From: Microlunatus parietis
GTDB lineage: Bacteria > Actinomycetota > Actinomycetes > Propionibacteriales > Propionibacteriaceae
Direction: 5' to 3'
Length of the DNA stretch: 64,000 bases
NCBI RefSeq assembly: GCF_013407955.1
Contig: NZ_JACCBU010000001.1
Location: 4,712,001-4,776,000, forward strand
The first letter of the stretch is position 1, and each line of letters opens with the position of its first letter. The notes under the pieces are model-generated. The model had not been told where the DNA came from and did no database searches. It saw only the letters and a program-made list of their open reading frames with translations. Below are positions 1-7,654 of this stretch, one piece after another. Both the position numbers and the translations under genes were made by a program.

Positions 1-282
1 CATCCGCAGCCGGTCGGCGAACCAGGCCGGTTGATCGACCCAGTCACTGCGGTCGCCGAAATGCCGGTCGACCTCCTGCAGCGCCACCACGTCGGCGCCA
101 CTGTCCTCGATCAGCCGCGCGATCCGCTCCAGGTCGAGCACGCCGTCCACGCCCCGGCCGTGGTGGATGTTGTAGCTGATCACGTCGATGTCGTGATCCC
201 GTCCGTCGTCGGCGGAGGCCGTGGCGGGGATCAGGAAGAGGGCGGCGAGGAAGGCGAGGGCGATCCGAAGTGAGCGGCGCAT
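1..282 (-). CDS. Secreted endonuclease/exonuclease/phosphatase-family protein, N-terminal part
   Basis: This is the first 94 residues of a protein that runs off the left edge. Residues 1-24 form a signal peptide (MRRS, a hydrophobic run, then ATASA before DDG). The mature part opens with ISYNIHHG at 35-42, followed by LDLERIARLI and ALQEVD at 67-72. That order is typical of the DNase I-like EEP fold, where the Asn and the Glu of LQE help bind metal. Family members are nucleases or phosphodiesterases; the substrate of this secreted one cannot be told. The hexamer TAGAAC lies 6 nt before the ATG, close to the leaderless pattern seen elsewhere here. Family and export are seen; function is inferred. 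Confidence 0.8.
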   Translation of the reverse strand, partial: MRRSLRIALAFLAALFLIPATASADDGRDHDIDVISYNIHHGRGVDGVLDLERIARLIEDSGADVVALQEVDRHFGDRSDWVDQPAWFADRLRM

Positions 283-383
283 GGTCACGTTCTAAGCGGA
301 TCAGGCGAACCGGACGCCAACGGCCGGTGTCCGTCGTCCGACGGTTACGCGGAACGCCGGCTTCCTGCCGTCGGCGGGCGCGA

Positions 384-815
384 CTACCGGTCGGTGTCCA
401 CGATGATCGTGACCGGCCCGTCGTTCACCGACGAGACGGCCATCGCGGCACCGAACCGGCCGGTCGCGACCTCGGCACCGAGTCCGCGCAGGGCGGCCAC
501 GAACGCCTCGACCAGCGGCTCGCTGATCTCCCGCGGCGCGGCGGCGCTCCAGGACGGCCGCCGTCCCTTCCGTACGTCGGCGTAGAGGGTGAACTGGCTG
601 ACCACCAGGATCGGCGCCCCCTCCTGGGCGGCGGACCGCTCGTCGTGCAGGATCCGCAGGTTCCAGAGCTTGTCGGCGAGCCCGGCCGCCGTCGCGGCGG
701 TGTCGTCGTGGGTCGCCCCGACCAAGATCAACAAGCCGGGCCGGTCGATCGCGCCGACCACCTCGCCGGCCACCTCGACCGCAGCCGAGGTCACCCGCTG
801 CGCCACCGCCCGCAT
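384..815 (-). CDS. dtd: D-aminoacyl-tRNA deacylase
   Basis: A 143-residue protein of normal length for Dtd, which hydrolyses D-amino acids wrongly attached to tRNA, with D-Tyr-tRNA as the classic substrate. It starts MRAVAQRV. It carries both family active-site stretches: SQFTLYAD at 73-80, followed by a basic RKGRRPSW, and NDGPVT at 131-136, the Gly-cisPro region that enforces chirality. The start overlaps the cutA stop by one base (TGATG), so the two are translationally coupled. A cytosolic quality-control role is established for the family. Certain call. Confidence 0.95.
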   Translation of the reverse strand: MRAVAQRVTSAAVEVAGEVVGAIDRPGLLILVGATHDDTAATAAGLADKLWNLRILHDERSAAQEGAPILVVSQFTLYADVRKGRRPSWSAAAPREISEPLVEAFVAALRGLGAEVATGRFGAAMAVSSVNDGPVTIIVDTDR

Positions 816-1135
816 CAGTGCCGGGTCTCTTCGACGATCCAGTCCAGGTAGGCCGGCAGGCCGGCCGAGATCGGCAGGAACACCAGCTCCGGCACGTCAT
901 AGGAGTGATGCCGGTCGATCCAGTCGATCACCGCGTCCTGCCGGTCCGCGGCGGTCTTGATCCACAGCTGCCACTCGCGCTCGGAGTGCAACTCGCCCTG
1001 CCAGCGATAGACGCTGCGCACCGGGCCGGCGACCTGGACGCAGGCGGCCAGCCTTGCGGCGACCAGGCCCTCGGCGATCCGGCCGGCCTCCTCCTCGCTG
1101 TCCGTCGTCGTGACGGCCACCAGCTGATCGGTCAT
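815..1135 (-). CDS. cutA: CutA divalent-cation tolerance protein
   Basis: A 106-residue CutA-like protein: a small trimeric, ferredoxin-like-fold protein linked to copper tolerance in E. coli but of unclear molecular role. Recognisable stretches are AARLAACVQV, VYRWQGE, and the Trp- and Lys-rich EWQLWIKT; the end resembles ELVFLPISAGLPAYLDWI. It is first in a two-gene operon with dtd. The promoter hexamer CATCAT (1142-1147, minus strand) lies 6 nt before the ATG with no room for a Shine-Dalgarno, suggesting a leaderless message. Confidence 0.93.
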   Translation of the reverse strand: MTDQLVAVTTTDSEEEAGRIAEGLVAARLAACVQVAGPVRSVYRWQGELHSEREWQLWIKTAADRQDAVIDWIDRHHSYDVPELVFLPISAGLPAYLDWIVEETRH

Positions 1136-1156
1136 CGCCCCATGATGCCCGACCGG

Positions 1157-1162
1157 TACTGT
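1157..1162 (+). promoter_or_regulatory. -10 hexamer for the DsrE gene
   Basis: TACTGT, matching TAnnnT, sits 30 nt before the ATG at 1193. The short leader carries GGGAG as ribosome binding site, so this is a leadered gene next to a leaderless one on the other strand. Confidence 0.45.
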
Positions 1163-1192
1163 GCTGGGCAGCGGAGCGAAGGGAGTCGGACC

Positions 1193-1555
1193 ATGTCACG
1201 GTCACTGGTCGTCAAGATCACCTGCGGCGCCGAGGCGGCGGAGCGGGCCAATCAGGGCTGGACCGTCGCGGCGATGGGCCTGGCCGCCGGCGCCGAGGTG
1301 ACGGTCTGGCTGACCGGCGAGGCGACCTGGTTCGCGGTGCCGGACCGGCAGCCCGATCTCGCGCTGCCGCAAGCGGCCGAGGTCTCGGACCTGGTCGAGA
1401 CGGTACGGTCCGGCGGCTCGGTGATCGTCTGCAGCCAGTGCGCGGCCCGCCGGGAGCTGACCGAAGATCAACTTCTGCCCGGGGTACGGATCGCCGGCGC
1501 GGCCGTCTTCGTCGAGTCGGTGCTCGCCGACGGCGTCCAGGCCCTGGTCTACTGA
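1193..1555 (+). CDS. DsrE/DsrF-like family protein
   Basis: A 120-residue protein with the small alpha/beta DsrE fold: LVVKITCG at the start, a central VTVWLTGEA, and a C-terminal ELTEDQLLPGVRIAG segment. Cysteines at 11, 80 and 83 (CSQC) are placed where DsrE-type proteins hold reactive sulfur-carrying cysteines, so a role in sulfur relay or redox sensing is possible, but there are no sulfur-metabolism neighbours. The ATG at 1193 is chosen because GGGAG lies 8-12 nt upstream. It is divergent from cutA-dtd. Family call is good; function is unknown. Confidence 0.75.
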   Translation: MSRSLVVKITCGAEAAERANQGWTVAAMGLAAGAEVTVWLTGEATWFAVPDRQPDLALPQAAEVSDLVETVRSGGSVIVCSQCAARRELTEDQLLPGVRIAGAAVFVESVLADGVQALVY

Positions 1556-1564
1556 GGCGCTCCG

Positions 1565-2599
1565 TTACGGGGCTTCGGCGAGGCCGAGATCCCGGCCGAG
1601 CTGCTCGGCGGTCACGTCGCCGGGTCGCTGGCCGGACCGGGCGGCGGCCCGGGCCAGCGCGGCGACTCTCGTGTTGACCGGCGCCGGAAGCCCGTACTCG
1701 TTGGCGATCCGGACGATCTCGCCGTTCAGGTAGTCGGTCTCGACCGACCCGGAACCGCGGGCCAGTGACTGCCAGGTGGACCCGCCCAGTTGCGCCGGCT
1801 GCCCGGGCACCGGGCGCACGGTGAAGCTGTTGGCCCGGGTCGCGGCCTCCTCCTCGTCGGAGGTGACGGGGATCCCGGCGCCGGCGAGTACGTTCCGGGC
1901 CTCCGCCACGGCCGCTGCGACGAGCGCCCGGTGATCACCGCTGCCGCCGTCCAGGGCCTGGAAGATGTTGCCGAGATTGCTGATCAACTTCCGGTACTTC
2001 CACGGCATCACGTCGGCCGGCAGCGGCACCACCAGCGGCGCGCGTTCCCAATCATGCTTCAGTTCGGCCAGCAGTTCATGATCATCCGGTCCGGCGGTCC
2101 CGGCCGGCACCCGGCCCACATGCAGCGTCCCCGTGGACGGAGCCGCGCGTACGATCACCTCGCCCGGCACCAGGTGCACGGCGGGCAGCCAGACGCAGAC
2201 TCCGTAGACCCGGCGGAAGTAGCGCAGCGCGATCCGCTCGCTGGCCACCCCGTTGAGCGCGGTCAGCAGCGGCAGCAGCTCGCCGGCGGTGCCGAGCACC
2301 CGGCCGTCGGCGTGCACCGGCTGGTCGACCCACTCGGTCAGCGCGGCCTGCGCCTGGTGGGTCTTGGTGGACAGCACCAACACGTCGTCCGGCGTCAGCT
2401 CCAGTTCGGCCGGCGCGCCGACGGCGGTCACCGGCACCGTGACATCGGCGTCCGGATCACGCAGCCGCAGTCCGGATCGACGCAAGGCGGCGAGATGATC
2501 ACCGCGGGCCACCAGCACGGTCGGCAGCCCGGCCTGGGTCAGCCGTCCGCCGATCGCACCGCCGATCGCCCCGGCCCCGATGATGATGTAGCGACGCAC
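1565..2599 (-). CDS. Ketopantoate reductase-like NADP-dependent dehydrogenase (PanE/ApbA family)
   Basis: A 344-residue protein with a Rossmann NADP-binding motif GAGAIGGAIGGRL at 8-20 and the C-terminal helical domain of the PanE/ApbA family; PWKYRKLISNLGN around residue 200 holds the conserved Lys and Asn. Classical PanE reduces 2-dehydropantoate to pantoate for CoA synthesis, but the family also contains dehydrogenases of other substrates and this copy is longer than usual PanE with no pan genes nearby. The GTG start at 2599 is supported by TAGAAT (2607-2612) 7 nt upstream, a leaderless arrangement. Substrate uncertain. Confidence 0.8.
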   Translation of the reverse strand: MRRYIIIGAGAIGGAIGGRLTQAGLPTVLVARGDHLAALRRSGLRLRDPDADVTVPVTAVGAPAELELTPDDVLVLSTKTHQAQAALTEWVDQPVHADGRVLGTAGELLPLLTALNGVASERIALRYFRRVYGVCVWLPAVHLVPGEVIVRAAPSTGTLHVGRVPAGTAGPDDHELLAELKHDWERAPLVVPLPADVMPWKYRKLISNLGNIFQALDGGSGDHRALVAAAVAEARNVLAGAGIPVTSDEEEAATRANSFTVRPVPGQPAQLGGSTWQSLARGSGSVETDYLNGEIVRIANEYGLPAPVNTRVAALARAAARSGQRPGDVTAEQLGRDLGLAEAP

Positions 2600-2606
2600 G
2601 GCTGGA

Positions 2607-2612
2607 ATTCTA
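2607..2612 (-). promoter_or_regulatory. -10 hexamer of leaderless promoter
   Basis: TAGAAT on the minus strand, 7 nt before the GTG start of the ketopantoate reductase-like gene. Confidence 0.6.
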
Positions 2613-2660
2613 TTTCACCAGGCCGGAGGGCGGTTCACCGGTGTTCGGCGGTGCCGCCAC

Positions 2661-2666
2661 TAGACT
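2661..2666 (+). promoter_or_regulatory. -10 hexamer of leaderless promoter
   Basis: TAGACT, 6 nt before the ATG at 2673. No Shine-Dalgarno is possible in the gap. Confidence 0.6.
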
Positions 2667-2672
2667 GCCGCC

Positions 2673-2921
2673 ATGACGATCACCGCCGTCTTCGTGACGT
2701 TGTTGATCGGGGGATTCGCTGCCATCGGCCTTGCCGCGCTGGCGTACTTGACGTTGATCTTGATCAACAGTGCGCGACCGCCGCAGACCGTGCCGGACCA
2801 GGATGTGATGGACACCGAGTTCATCGAATCCCCGACGGTGAAGATCGTCAGACGACAACAGACGGTCGAGTCACCGACGGTGAGGATCGTCAGACGACAA
2901 CGGACCGACGACGGGAAATGA
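2673..2921 (+). CDS. Small single-span membrane protein with a duplicated 14-residue tail
   Basis: An 82-residue protein of unknown function. Residues 5-32 form one transmembrane helix (VFVTLLIGGFAAIG onward), followed by a basic cytosolic-type tail. The tail contains two adjacent copies of a 14-residue unit, ESPTVKIVRRQQTV and ESPTVRIVRRQRTD, encoded by a 42-bp tandem duplication with few differences. Placed 6 nt behind a TAGACT hexamer, it appears leaderless. It is followed after 3 nt by the nitrobindin gene, so the two probably form an operon. No family recognised; the coding call rests on promoter, TM segment and operon position. Confidence 0.6.
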   Translation: MTITAVFVTLLIGGFAAIGLAALAYLTLILINSARPPQTVPDQDVMDTEFIESPTVKIVRRQQTVESPTVRIVRRQRTDDGK

Positions 2922-2924
2922 TCA

Positions 2925-3419
2925 ATGGCCTTTGAGATTCCGGACGGCTTGCACACCGACCTGTACGGGCTCGCCTGGATGATCGGACGCTGGGAGGGCC
3001 GCGGCAAGGGCAGCTATCCCGGCACCGAGGACTTCGACTTCGGACAGCAGATCGACTTCGCGCACAACGGCGGGAACTACCTGCACTATCTGTCCCAGAC
3101 CTTCGAGGTCGGCGAGGACGGCCGCGCCGTCCGGCCGCTCGGGATGGAGACCGGCTTCTGGCGGCCGAAGCCGGACGGCGCGCTCGAGGTCGTCCTCTGC
3201 CAGCCGGAAGGCTATGCCGAGGTCTGGTACGGCAAGATCACCGGGGCCAAGATCGAACTCGCCACCGACGCCGTGGTCCGGACCGCGACCGCCGACGAGT
3301 ACACGGCGGGCCAGCGCCTGTACGGCAACGTCGAGGGGGACCTGCTCTGGACCTTCGACAAGGCCGCCGGCGGGCACGACCTGCAGAACCACCTCTGGGC
3401 CCGGCTCCGCCGCGCCTAG
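2925..3419 (+). CDS. Nitrobindin-like heme-binding beta-barrel protein
   Basis: A 164-residue protein of the FABP-like/nitrobindin (THAP4 C-terminal) family. The diagnostic motif GRWEGRGKGSYP is at 21-32 (consensus GxWxGxGxGxYP), and the C-terminal HLWARLRR contains His156, at the place of the proximal heme ligand. Nitrobindins bind ferric heme, react with NO and isomerise peroxynitrite to nitrate; this is established for the mycobacterial homologue. It lies just after a small membrane protein in a likely two-gene operon. Family firm; heme binding inferred from the motif and His. Confidence 0.88.
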   Translation: MAFEIPDGLHTDLYGLAWMIGRWEGRGKGSYPGTEDFDFGQQIDFAHNGGNYLHYLSQTFEVGEDGRAVRPLGMETGFWRPKPDGALEVVLCQPEGYAEVWYGKITGAKIELATDAVVRTATADEYTAGQRLYGNVEGDLLWTFDKAAGGHDLQNHLWARLRRA

Positions 3420-3433
3420 ATCGCCGCTCGACG

Positions 3434-3600
3434 ATGGGAACCCGACGGGGAGCCGCCCTGCTGGCCCTGGCCCTCGTCGCCGGTCTCGTCGGCTGCACCT
3501 CGGCCGGCCAGCAGCCGCCGCCCGGTGGTTCGGTGCCGGCCACCGCGGCCGAGCCTCCGGCGGTCCAGCGGCCGAAGAACCTCGACATGGCGAAGGCCGA
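3434..3600 (+). pseudogene. Truncated lipoprotein, probably a DUF3558-type remnant
   Basis: From the ATG at 3434 the frame reads a clean lipoprotein signal (MGTRRG, hydrophobic run, LVGC lipobox at about residues 18-21), then a Pro-rich linker and RPKNLDMAKADP. That last stretch looks like the point just before the conserved Cys of DUF3558 lipoproteins (DPCxLL). After it the similarity stops, and about 30 unrelated residues follow. The frame stays open into the downstream VOC gene, so a lipoprotein-VOC fusion could be made. I read it as a deletion or insertion that removed the rest of the lipoprotein. Confidence 0.45.
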
Positions 3601-3709
3601 CCCGGTCTCGGCGCCTGATTCCCTTCGCGGTAGCGGACACAGGGTGTCCCCTTCGGACCGGCAGGGTTGGTGTCAGGGGGCACCCGACGAAGAGGGAGTT
3701 GATGAGCGC

Positions 3710-4096
3710 ATGGAGCGACCGAGGATGTACGCCGATGCGTTGACGATCGGGACCGAGCCGGCGGGAGCGCGACGATTGGCCGAGTTCTATCACCGGCTGC
3801 TCGGCTGGCCGATCTCCAACGAGGGACAAGACGGCTGGTGGGCGCAACTCCGTCCGCCCGAGGGCGAGACCGGGCCGACGCTCAACTTCGAGGGCGACCG
3901 GGAGTACCGGCGGCCGGTCTGGCCCAGCCGCGCCGGCGAGCAGACCGCCACGATCCATCTCGACATCGGGGTCGACGACCTCGACGCCGCGGTCGCCTGG
4001 GCGCTGGAGGCCGGTGCCACCCTGGCCGACGACCAGCCGCAGCCGCACGTCCGGGTGCTGCTGGACCCGCAGGGCCACCCGTTCTGCCTGTTCTGA
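3710..4096 (+). CDS. VOC (glyoxalase/bleomycin-resistance fold) protein
   Basis: A 128-residue single-domain VOC protein: RRLAEFYHRLLGWPISNEG at the start (the helix and first strand of the fold), GPTLNFEGD in the middle, TIHLDIGVDDLDAAVAWALEAGA opening the second half, and DPQGHPFCLF at the end, as in the Glyoxalase_6 group. Enzymes of this superfamily act on small metabolites with a metal; the substrate is unknown. ATG 3710 is preferred because AGGGAG lies at 3692-3697, but the frame is open back to 3434 through a lipoprotein remnant. It is followed after 13 nt by a GNAT gene. Confidence 0.72.
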   Translation: MERPRMYADALTIGTEPAGARRLAEFYHRLLGWPISNEGQDGWWAQLRPPEGETGPTLNFEGDREYRRPVWPSRAGEQTATIHLDIGVDDLDAAVAWALEAGATLADDQPQPHVRVLLDPQGHPFCLF

Positions 4097-4109
4097 GGCT
4101 GGAGGGGCG

Positions 4110-4901
4110 ATGGCGAGGTTCACCACGCGGGAGTTGTCCAAGCGCACGTTCGACGACTTCGCGCACTTCTTCACCCAGGTACACGGTTGTCACTGCACCC
4201 TCTACCTGCTCGGCCGGCACCTGACGCCGCTGCCGGGCTCGGCGAAGGAGCGGGCCCGGCTGCTCGGCGCTCCGGACCGCTCCCAGAAGCACTTCCCGCA
4301 TCGTGACCTGATGCGAGCCCGGGAGCTGGAGGTGGTCCGCGAACTGATCGAGCAGGGAACGGCCACCGGCATCCTGGTGTACGCCGACGGCGAGCCGGTC
4401 GGCTGGTGCCACTACGGCCGGACCGACGAGATCCCGGTGCACCGCGACGAATCCGTACCGCCGCGGATGTTCGCCCGCGACCCGACCACACGGTGGCGGA
4501 TCAACTGCTACGTCACCCGGATCGACCATCGCCGGCAGGGCGTCGCGACCCGGGCCCTGAAGGCCACGATCGCGGCGATCAGGAAACGCGGCGGCGGCTG
4601 GGTCGAGGTCACCACGATGGCCTTCCCGCACCACGACCCGCTGCTGCCGAAGCTCCGCAAGACGTTCGGCTGGGCCTCGCCCGAAGTGGCCGACCACATC
4701 CGGGAGAACTGGCCGAGCCGGGAGATCCCCGGCATCGGCCGGCTGAACGCCTGCGGCGCCTCCAGCCGAACCCTCGATCACGCCGGCCGGATGTCGATGT
4801 ACGAGAAGGTCGGCTTCCAGGCCGTCGCCCGCGACCCGTACCGGGGCTCGGACGACCCGCGCTATCCCTGGCACTTCGTCCTGATGCGGCTCGAGGTCTG
4901 A
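4110..4901 (+). CDS. GNAT-family N-acetyltransferase
   Basis: A 263-residue acetyltransferase. The core GNAT elements are INCYVTRIDHRRQGVATRAL at about 130-150 (strand then the acetyl-CoA-binding R/Q-x-x-G-x-A loop, RRQGVATR) and a late MSMYEKVGFQ. The C-terminal half is longer than a minimal GNAT. The ATG at 4110 has a strong Shine-Dalgarno (GGAGGGG, 4101-4107). It follows the VOC gene by 13 nt in the same orientation. The acceptor substrate is unknown. Confidence 0.75.
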   Translation: MARFTTRELSKRTFDDFAHFFTQVHGCHCTLYLLGRHLTPLPGSAKERARLLGAPDRSQKHFPHRDLMRARELEVVRELIEQGTATGILVYADGEPVGWCHYGRTDEIPVHRDESVPPRMFARDPTTRWRINCYVTRIDHRRQGVATRALKATIAAIRKRGGGWVEVTTMAFPHHDPLLPKLRKTFGWASPEVADHIRENWPSREIPGIGRLNACGASSRTLDHAGRMSMYEKVGFQAVARDPYRGSDDPRYPWHFVLMRLEV

Positions 4902-4905
4902 CCGA

Positions 4906-4936
4906 TCGACAGGTAAACGTACATCGAATGTATGAT
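4906..4936 (+). promoter_or_regulatory. Promoter with overlapping palindrome for the ATPase gene
   Basis: TCGACA (4906-4911) and TATGAT (4931-4936) are separated by 19 bp, and TATGAT lies 7 nt before the ATG at 4944. The inverted repeat TACAT-CGA-ATGTA (4920-4932) overlaps the -10, a position suited to a repressor operator. The stretch is noticeably AT-rich for this genome. Confidence 0.55.
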
Positions 4937-4943
4937 TCAGTCC

Positions 4944-6404
4944 ATGACTGTTAGTAGTGCGGGTGGGTCTCGGTTCTTCGGGCGGCGCGAGGTTCTGAGC
5001 GTGCTGCGCCGCCACCTGGAGACCGTCACGCAGACCAAGGCAGGTCAGCTCATCGCCTTGCGCGGGCGCCGTCAGGTGGGAAAGTCGACGGTGGTCGAAC
5101 GGTTCGTCCAGTCCGCGAAGGTGCCGTACGTCTTCGTCACCGGGGTCTTCCAGGCTTCCATGATCAAACAGTTGAACGATGCGACGATCGCGATCAACGA
5201 GTCGACCCGACGGCTTCCGGACGCAGAACTGCTGACCCAATCTGCCGCGGGATCATGGCGCGAATGGTTCGGCCGGCTCGCCCTGGCAGCGCGAGAAGGG
5301 CCGGTCATCGCCGTCCTCGACGAGTTCCCGTGGCTGGCCGACGCCGATCCTGCTCTGGAGGGCGAGCTGCAAGCGCAGTGGGACAGGACGTTGGCCAAGC
5401 TGCCGGTGCTGTTGATCATCATCGGGTCCGACGTGGCGATGATGGACCGGTTGGCCGGACATGGCCGTCCGCTGTTCGGGCGCCTGACGCCACTGGTCGT
5501 CCCCGCCCTCAACCCGGCCGAGATTGCTGAGGCGGCCCCAGGACGTTCTGCGGCGGAGGTGTTCGATGCCTATCTGGTGACCGGCGGCTATCCGCGGCTC
5601 GTGACCGAACTGACCCGGCGCTCCGGAAGTACCGTCGACTTCGTCCGGAACTCGCTCACCGATGCCTACAGTGCCCTGGTCGCCACGGCACGGCTGAATC
5701 TGGAATCGGAGTTTCCCGAGCCGCAGTACGCCTATCAGGTCCTGTCAGCGATCGGCGCCAGCGACAGTTCGCACCCCGGTTTCAAGGATGTTCTCGGGGC
5801 GATCACCGACGCCGACGAGCGTAAGCGAGCCGAGACCGCGACCACCCGTGCACTACGGACCCTGACCGACATCAAGGGCCTCATCGAGCGCGAGCTTCCT
5901 GCCTGGGCGCCCGCCACGTCGAAACTGCGGCGGTACCGCGTCACCGACCCCTATCTGCGGTTCTGGTTCCGCTACGTCGAGCGCAACGTCGACCGCATCT
6001 CCCGAGGCCGCGCCGATCTTGCTGTCAGCGCGTTCGACCGGGACTGGGAAGCGTGGCGCGGGCAGAGCATCGAGCCGGTGGTACGGGACGCGCTGCTGCG
6101 ACTGGCCCGCGAAGGCGGCGACCTCGACGGCGTCGAGTCGGTGCTGCCGTGGTGGGTGCGGGACAACAGCGTGGAGGTGGACGTGGTCGCGACGACGACG
6201 AAGCGGACGGCTCTCGTCGCGACGATCAAGTGGCGTGCCCGAGGCGGGGTGACGGCCGCTGAACTCGATCAGCTCAGGCAGCACCGCGAACGGGTGCCAC
6301 GGAGCGAGAATGCCCTGCTGGGTGTGGTCAGCCCGGGCGGCCGACCCCCGAAAGGCGCCGCCGTCGCCTACTCGGCGGCCGATCTGCTCGCAGCGTGGAA
6401 GTGA
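4944..6404 (+). CDS. AAA ATPase with C-terminal DUF234 (PD-(D/E)xK-like) domain
   Basis: A 486-residue protein. Residues 41-49 are a Walker A loop (GRRQVGKST); about 120 is Walker B (AVLDEFPW). The rest of the P-loop domain matches the archaeal-type ATPase family PF01637. The C-terminal part has YRVTDPYLRFWFRYV and EVDVVA, as in DUF234, a divergent PD-(D/E)xK nuclease-like domain. Here the usual ECKW is replaced by TIKW, so the acidic residue before Lys is lost. The role of this family is unknown; some members sit in mobile or defence loci. ATG 4944 is preferred over 4932 because 4932 lies inside the -10 hexamer. Confidence 0.78.
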   Translation: MTVSSAGGSRFFGRREVLSVLRRHLETVTQTKAGQLIALRGRRQVGKSTVVERFVQSAKVPYVFVTGVFQASMIKQLNDATIAINESTRRLPDAELLTQSAAGSWREWFGRLALAAREGPVIAVLDEFPWLADADPALEGELQAQWDRTLAKLPVLLIIIGSDVAMMDRLAGHGRPLFGRLTPLVVPALNPAEIAEAAPGRSAAEVFDAYLVTGGYPRLVTELTRRSGSTVDFVRNSLTDAYSALVATARLNLESEFPEPQYAYQVLSAIGASDSSHPGFKDVLGAITDADERKRAETATTRALRTLTDIKGLIERELPAWAPATSKLRRYRVTDPYLRFWFRYVERNVDRISRGRADLAVSAFDRDWEAWRGQSIEPVVRDALLRLAREGGDLDGVESVLPWWVRDNSVEVDVVATTTKRTALVATIKWRARGGVTAAELDQLRQHRERVPRSENALLGVVSPGGRPPKGAAVAYSAADLLAAWK

Positions 6405-6418
6405 TCAGCTTCGCGACG

Positions 6419-7588
6419 TCAGGCCGGACGCTCGCTCAGCTGCCCGAACGCCGGATACAGCGGGGGAGGCGGATCGACGGCATCGGGCCAGCGGTCGATG
6501 ATCGCGGCCGCGAGGGCGCGCAGCCAGGCAGCCAGCCGACCCATTCCGCCGGCCCGGTCGGCGAGCTCGCCGAACACGCCGATCTGGTGCACGATCTGGC
6601 CGCGCCGCCGCCGGCCGTCCTGCGCCGACTGGTCCGCGTCGGCGACCAGACGCAGTCGGCGGATCCGCCCGATCAGCGGAATCGCGGCCCCGTCGGCGAT
6701 CATCCGGTCGTAGCCGTCCAGCACCGCCGCCGCGCCGTTCGCGCCCAACGCGGCCCGATAGGCGGCGTCGGCCTCCTCGATCACCGATCCCGGCAGTACG
6801 CCCCAGGGATGGCTGTGGTGCGGGAACGGGTAACGCAGGAACGAGGCGTCGATCCCCAGGTGCCCGTACCGGCAGCCCTCGAAGTCGATCAACCGCGCGC
6901 CGGCGTCCGTGATCAGCACGTTGCTCGGATTGAGATCCAGGTGGATCAGCGCTCCGAAATCCCCCGGTTCAGTCGTGCGCCGCAGTAGCGCGGCGACGTC
7001 GTCCCGGGCGGCGGCCGCCGGCGGCAGGGCCAGTTCGTTGCAGGCGCGCTCGATCTCGTCCCAGGCCTCGAGGCCGAACGCGTAGACCGCGCCGGTGCTG
7101 ACATCGGCGGCGAAGCCGTCCAGAACCCGTTGATGATCATCGCGCCGGTCCAGGGTTGTCGCGTGCAGCCGGGCCGTGGCCGTAGCCAAGTCGATCATGC
7201 CGCGTGCCGCAGCCTCGGCAAGATCACCGATCAGCAACTGATGCAGCGTCGGCCACGCTCCCAGGTCGGACTGGATCGCCACCCCGGCGTCGTCGTCGAA
7301 GTCGATCAACTCGGCTGCGACCCCACTCGTCGCCGCCGTACGGAGCCCGGCCGCCTCCCGCCGCAGGAACGCCGGCCCGCCGTGACCGGCGCCGTCGACC
7401 CGGCGGGTCTTGATCATCACCGACCGGCCGATCCCGGGCAGCTCCCGGTCCAGGATCAGCCGGGTGACCGGGGCAGCTACGTGGCCGACGTACTCCTCGC
7501 CCTGCGCCCGTACGGTCTCGCCGGCCAGCCGGGACAACCGGTCCAGCACGCGGGCACGCCGGACCGGGTCGAGGGGATGCAGGGGCAT
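6419..7588 (-). CDS. Aminoglycoside phosphotransferase-fold small-molecule kinase
   Basis: A 389-residue protein with the APH/choline-kinase fold: IHLDLNPSNVLI near residue 215 (HxDxxxxN catalytic loop) and LIDFEGCRYGH near 232 (metal-binding Asp of the DFG equivalent). The N-terminal lobe has VMIKTRRV with the ATP-binding Lys. It probably phosphorylates a small molecule; nothing links it to antibiotic resistance. The promoter hexamer TAGCCT (7595-7600) lies 6 nt before the ATG, leaderless. It is divergent from ygfZ with only about 66 bp between starts. Substrate unknown. Confidence 0.78.
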   Translation of the reverse strand: MPLHPLDPVRRARVLDRLSRLAGETVRAQGEEYVGHVAAPVTRLILDRELPGIGRSVMIKTRRVDGAGHGGPAFLRREAAGLRTAATSGVAAELIDFDDDAGVAIQSDLGAWPTLHQLLIGDLAEAAARGMIDLATATARLHATTLDRRDDHQRVLDGFAADVSTGAVYAFGLEAWDEIERACNELALPPAAAARDDVAALLRRTTEPGDFGALIHLDLNPSNVLITDAGARLIDFEGCRYGHLGIDASFLRYPFPHHSHPWGVLPGSVIEEADAAYRAALGANGAAAVLDGYDRMIADGAAIPLIGRIRRLRLVADADQSAQDGRRRRGQIVHQIGVFGELADRAGGMGRLAAWLRALAAAIIDRWPDAVDPPPPLYPAFGQLSERPA

Positions 7589-7594
7589 CGGGTC

Positions 7595-7600
7595 AGGCTA
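7595..7600 (-). promoter_or_regulatory. -10 hexamer of leaderless promoter
   Basis: TAGCCT on the minus strand, 6 nt before the ATG of the APH-fold kinase. Confidence 0.6.
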
Positions 7601-7642
7601 TCCGGTGATCAAGATCGCGGGGCCGGAATTTCCGAGCAGGCA

Positions 7643-7648
7643 TAGGCT
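7643..7648 (+). promoter_or_regulatory. -10 hexamer of leaderless promoter
   Basis: TAGGCT, 6 nt before the GTG start of ygfZ at 7655; divergent from the kinase promoter 43 bp away. Confidence 0.65.
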
Positions 7649-7654
7649 GACGGC

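Noticed and set aside
3600..3710. Left end of an insertion sequence
   Set aside because: The GGACAC/GTGTCC hairpin and a MSAWSD-like start in another frame are suggestive, but there is no transposase body, second end or target duplication.
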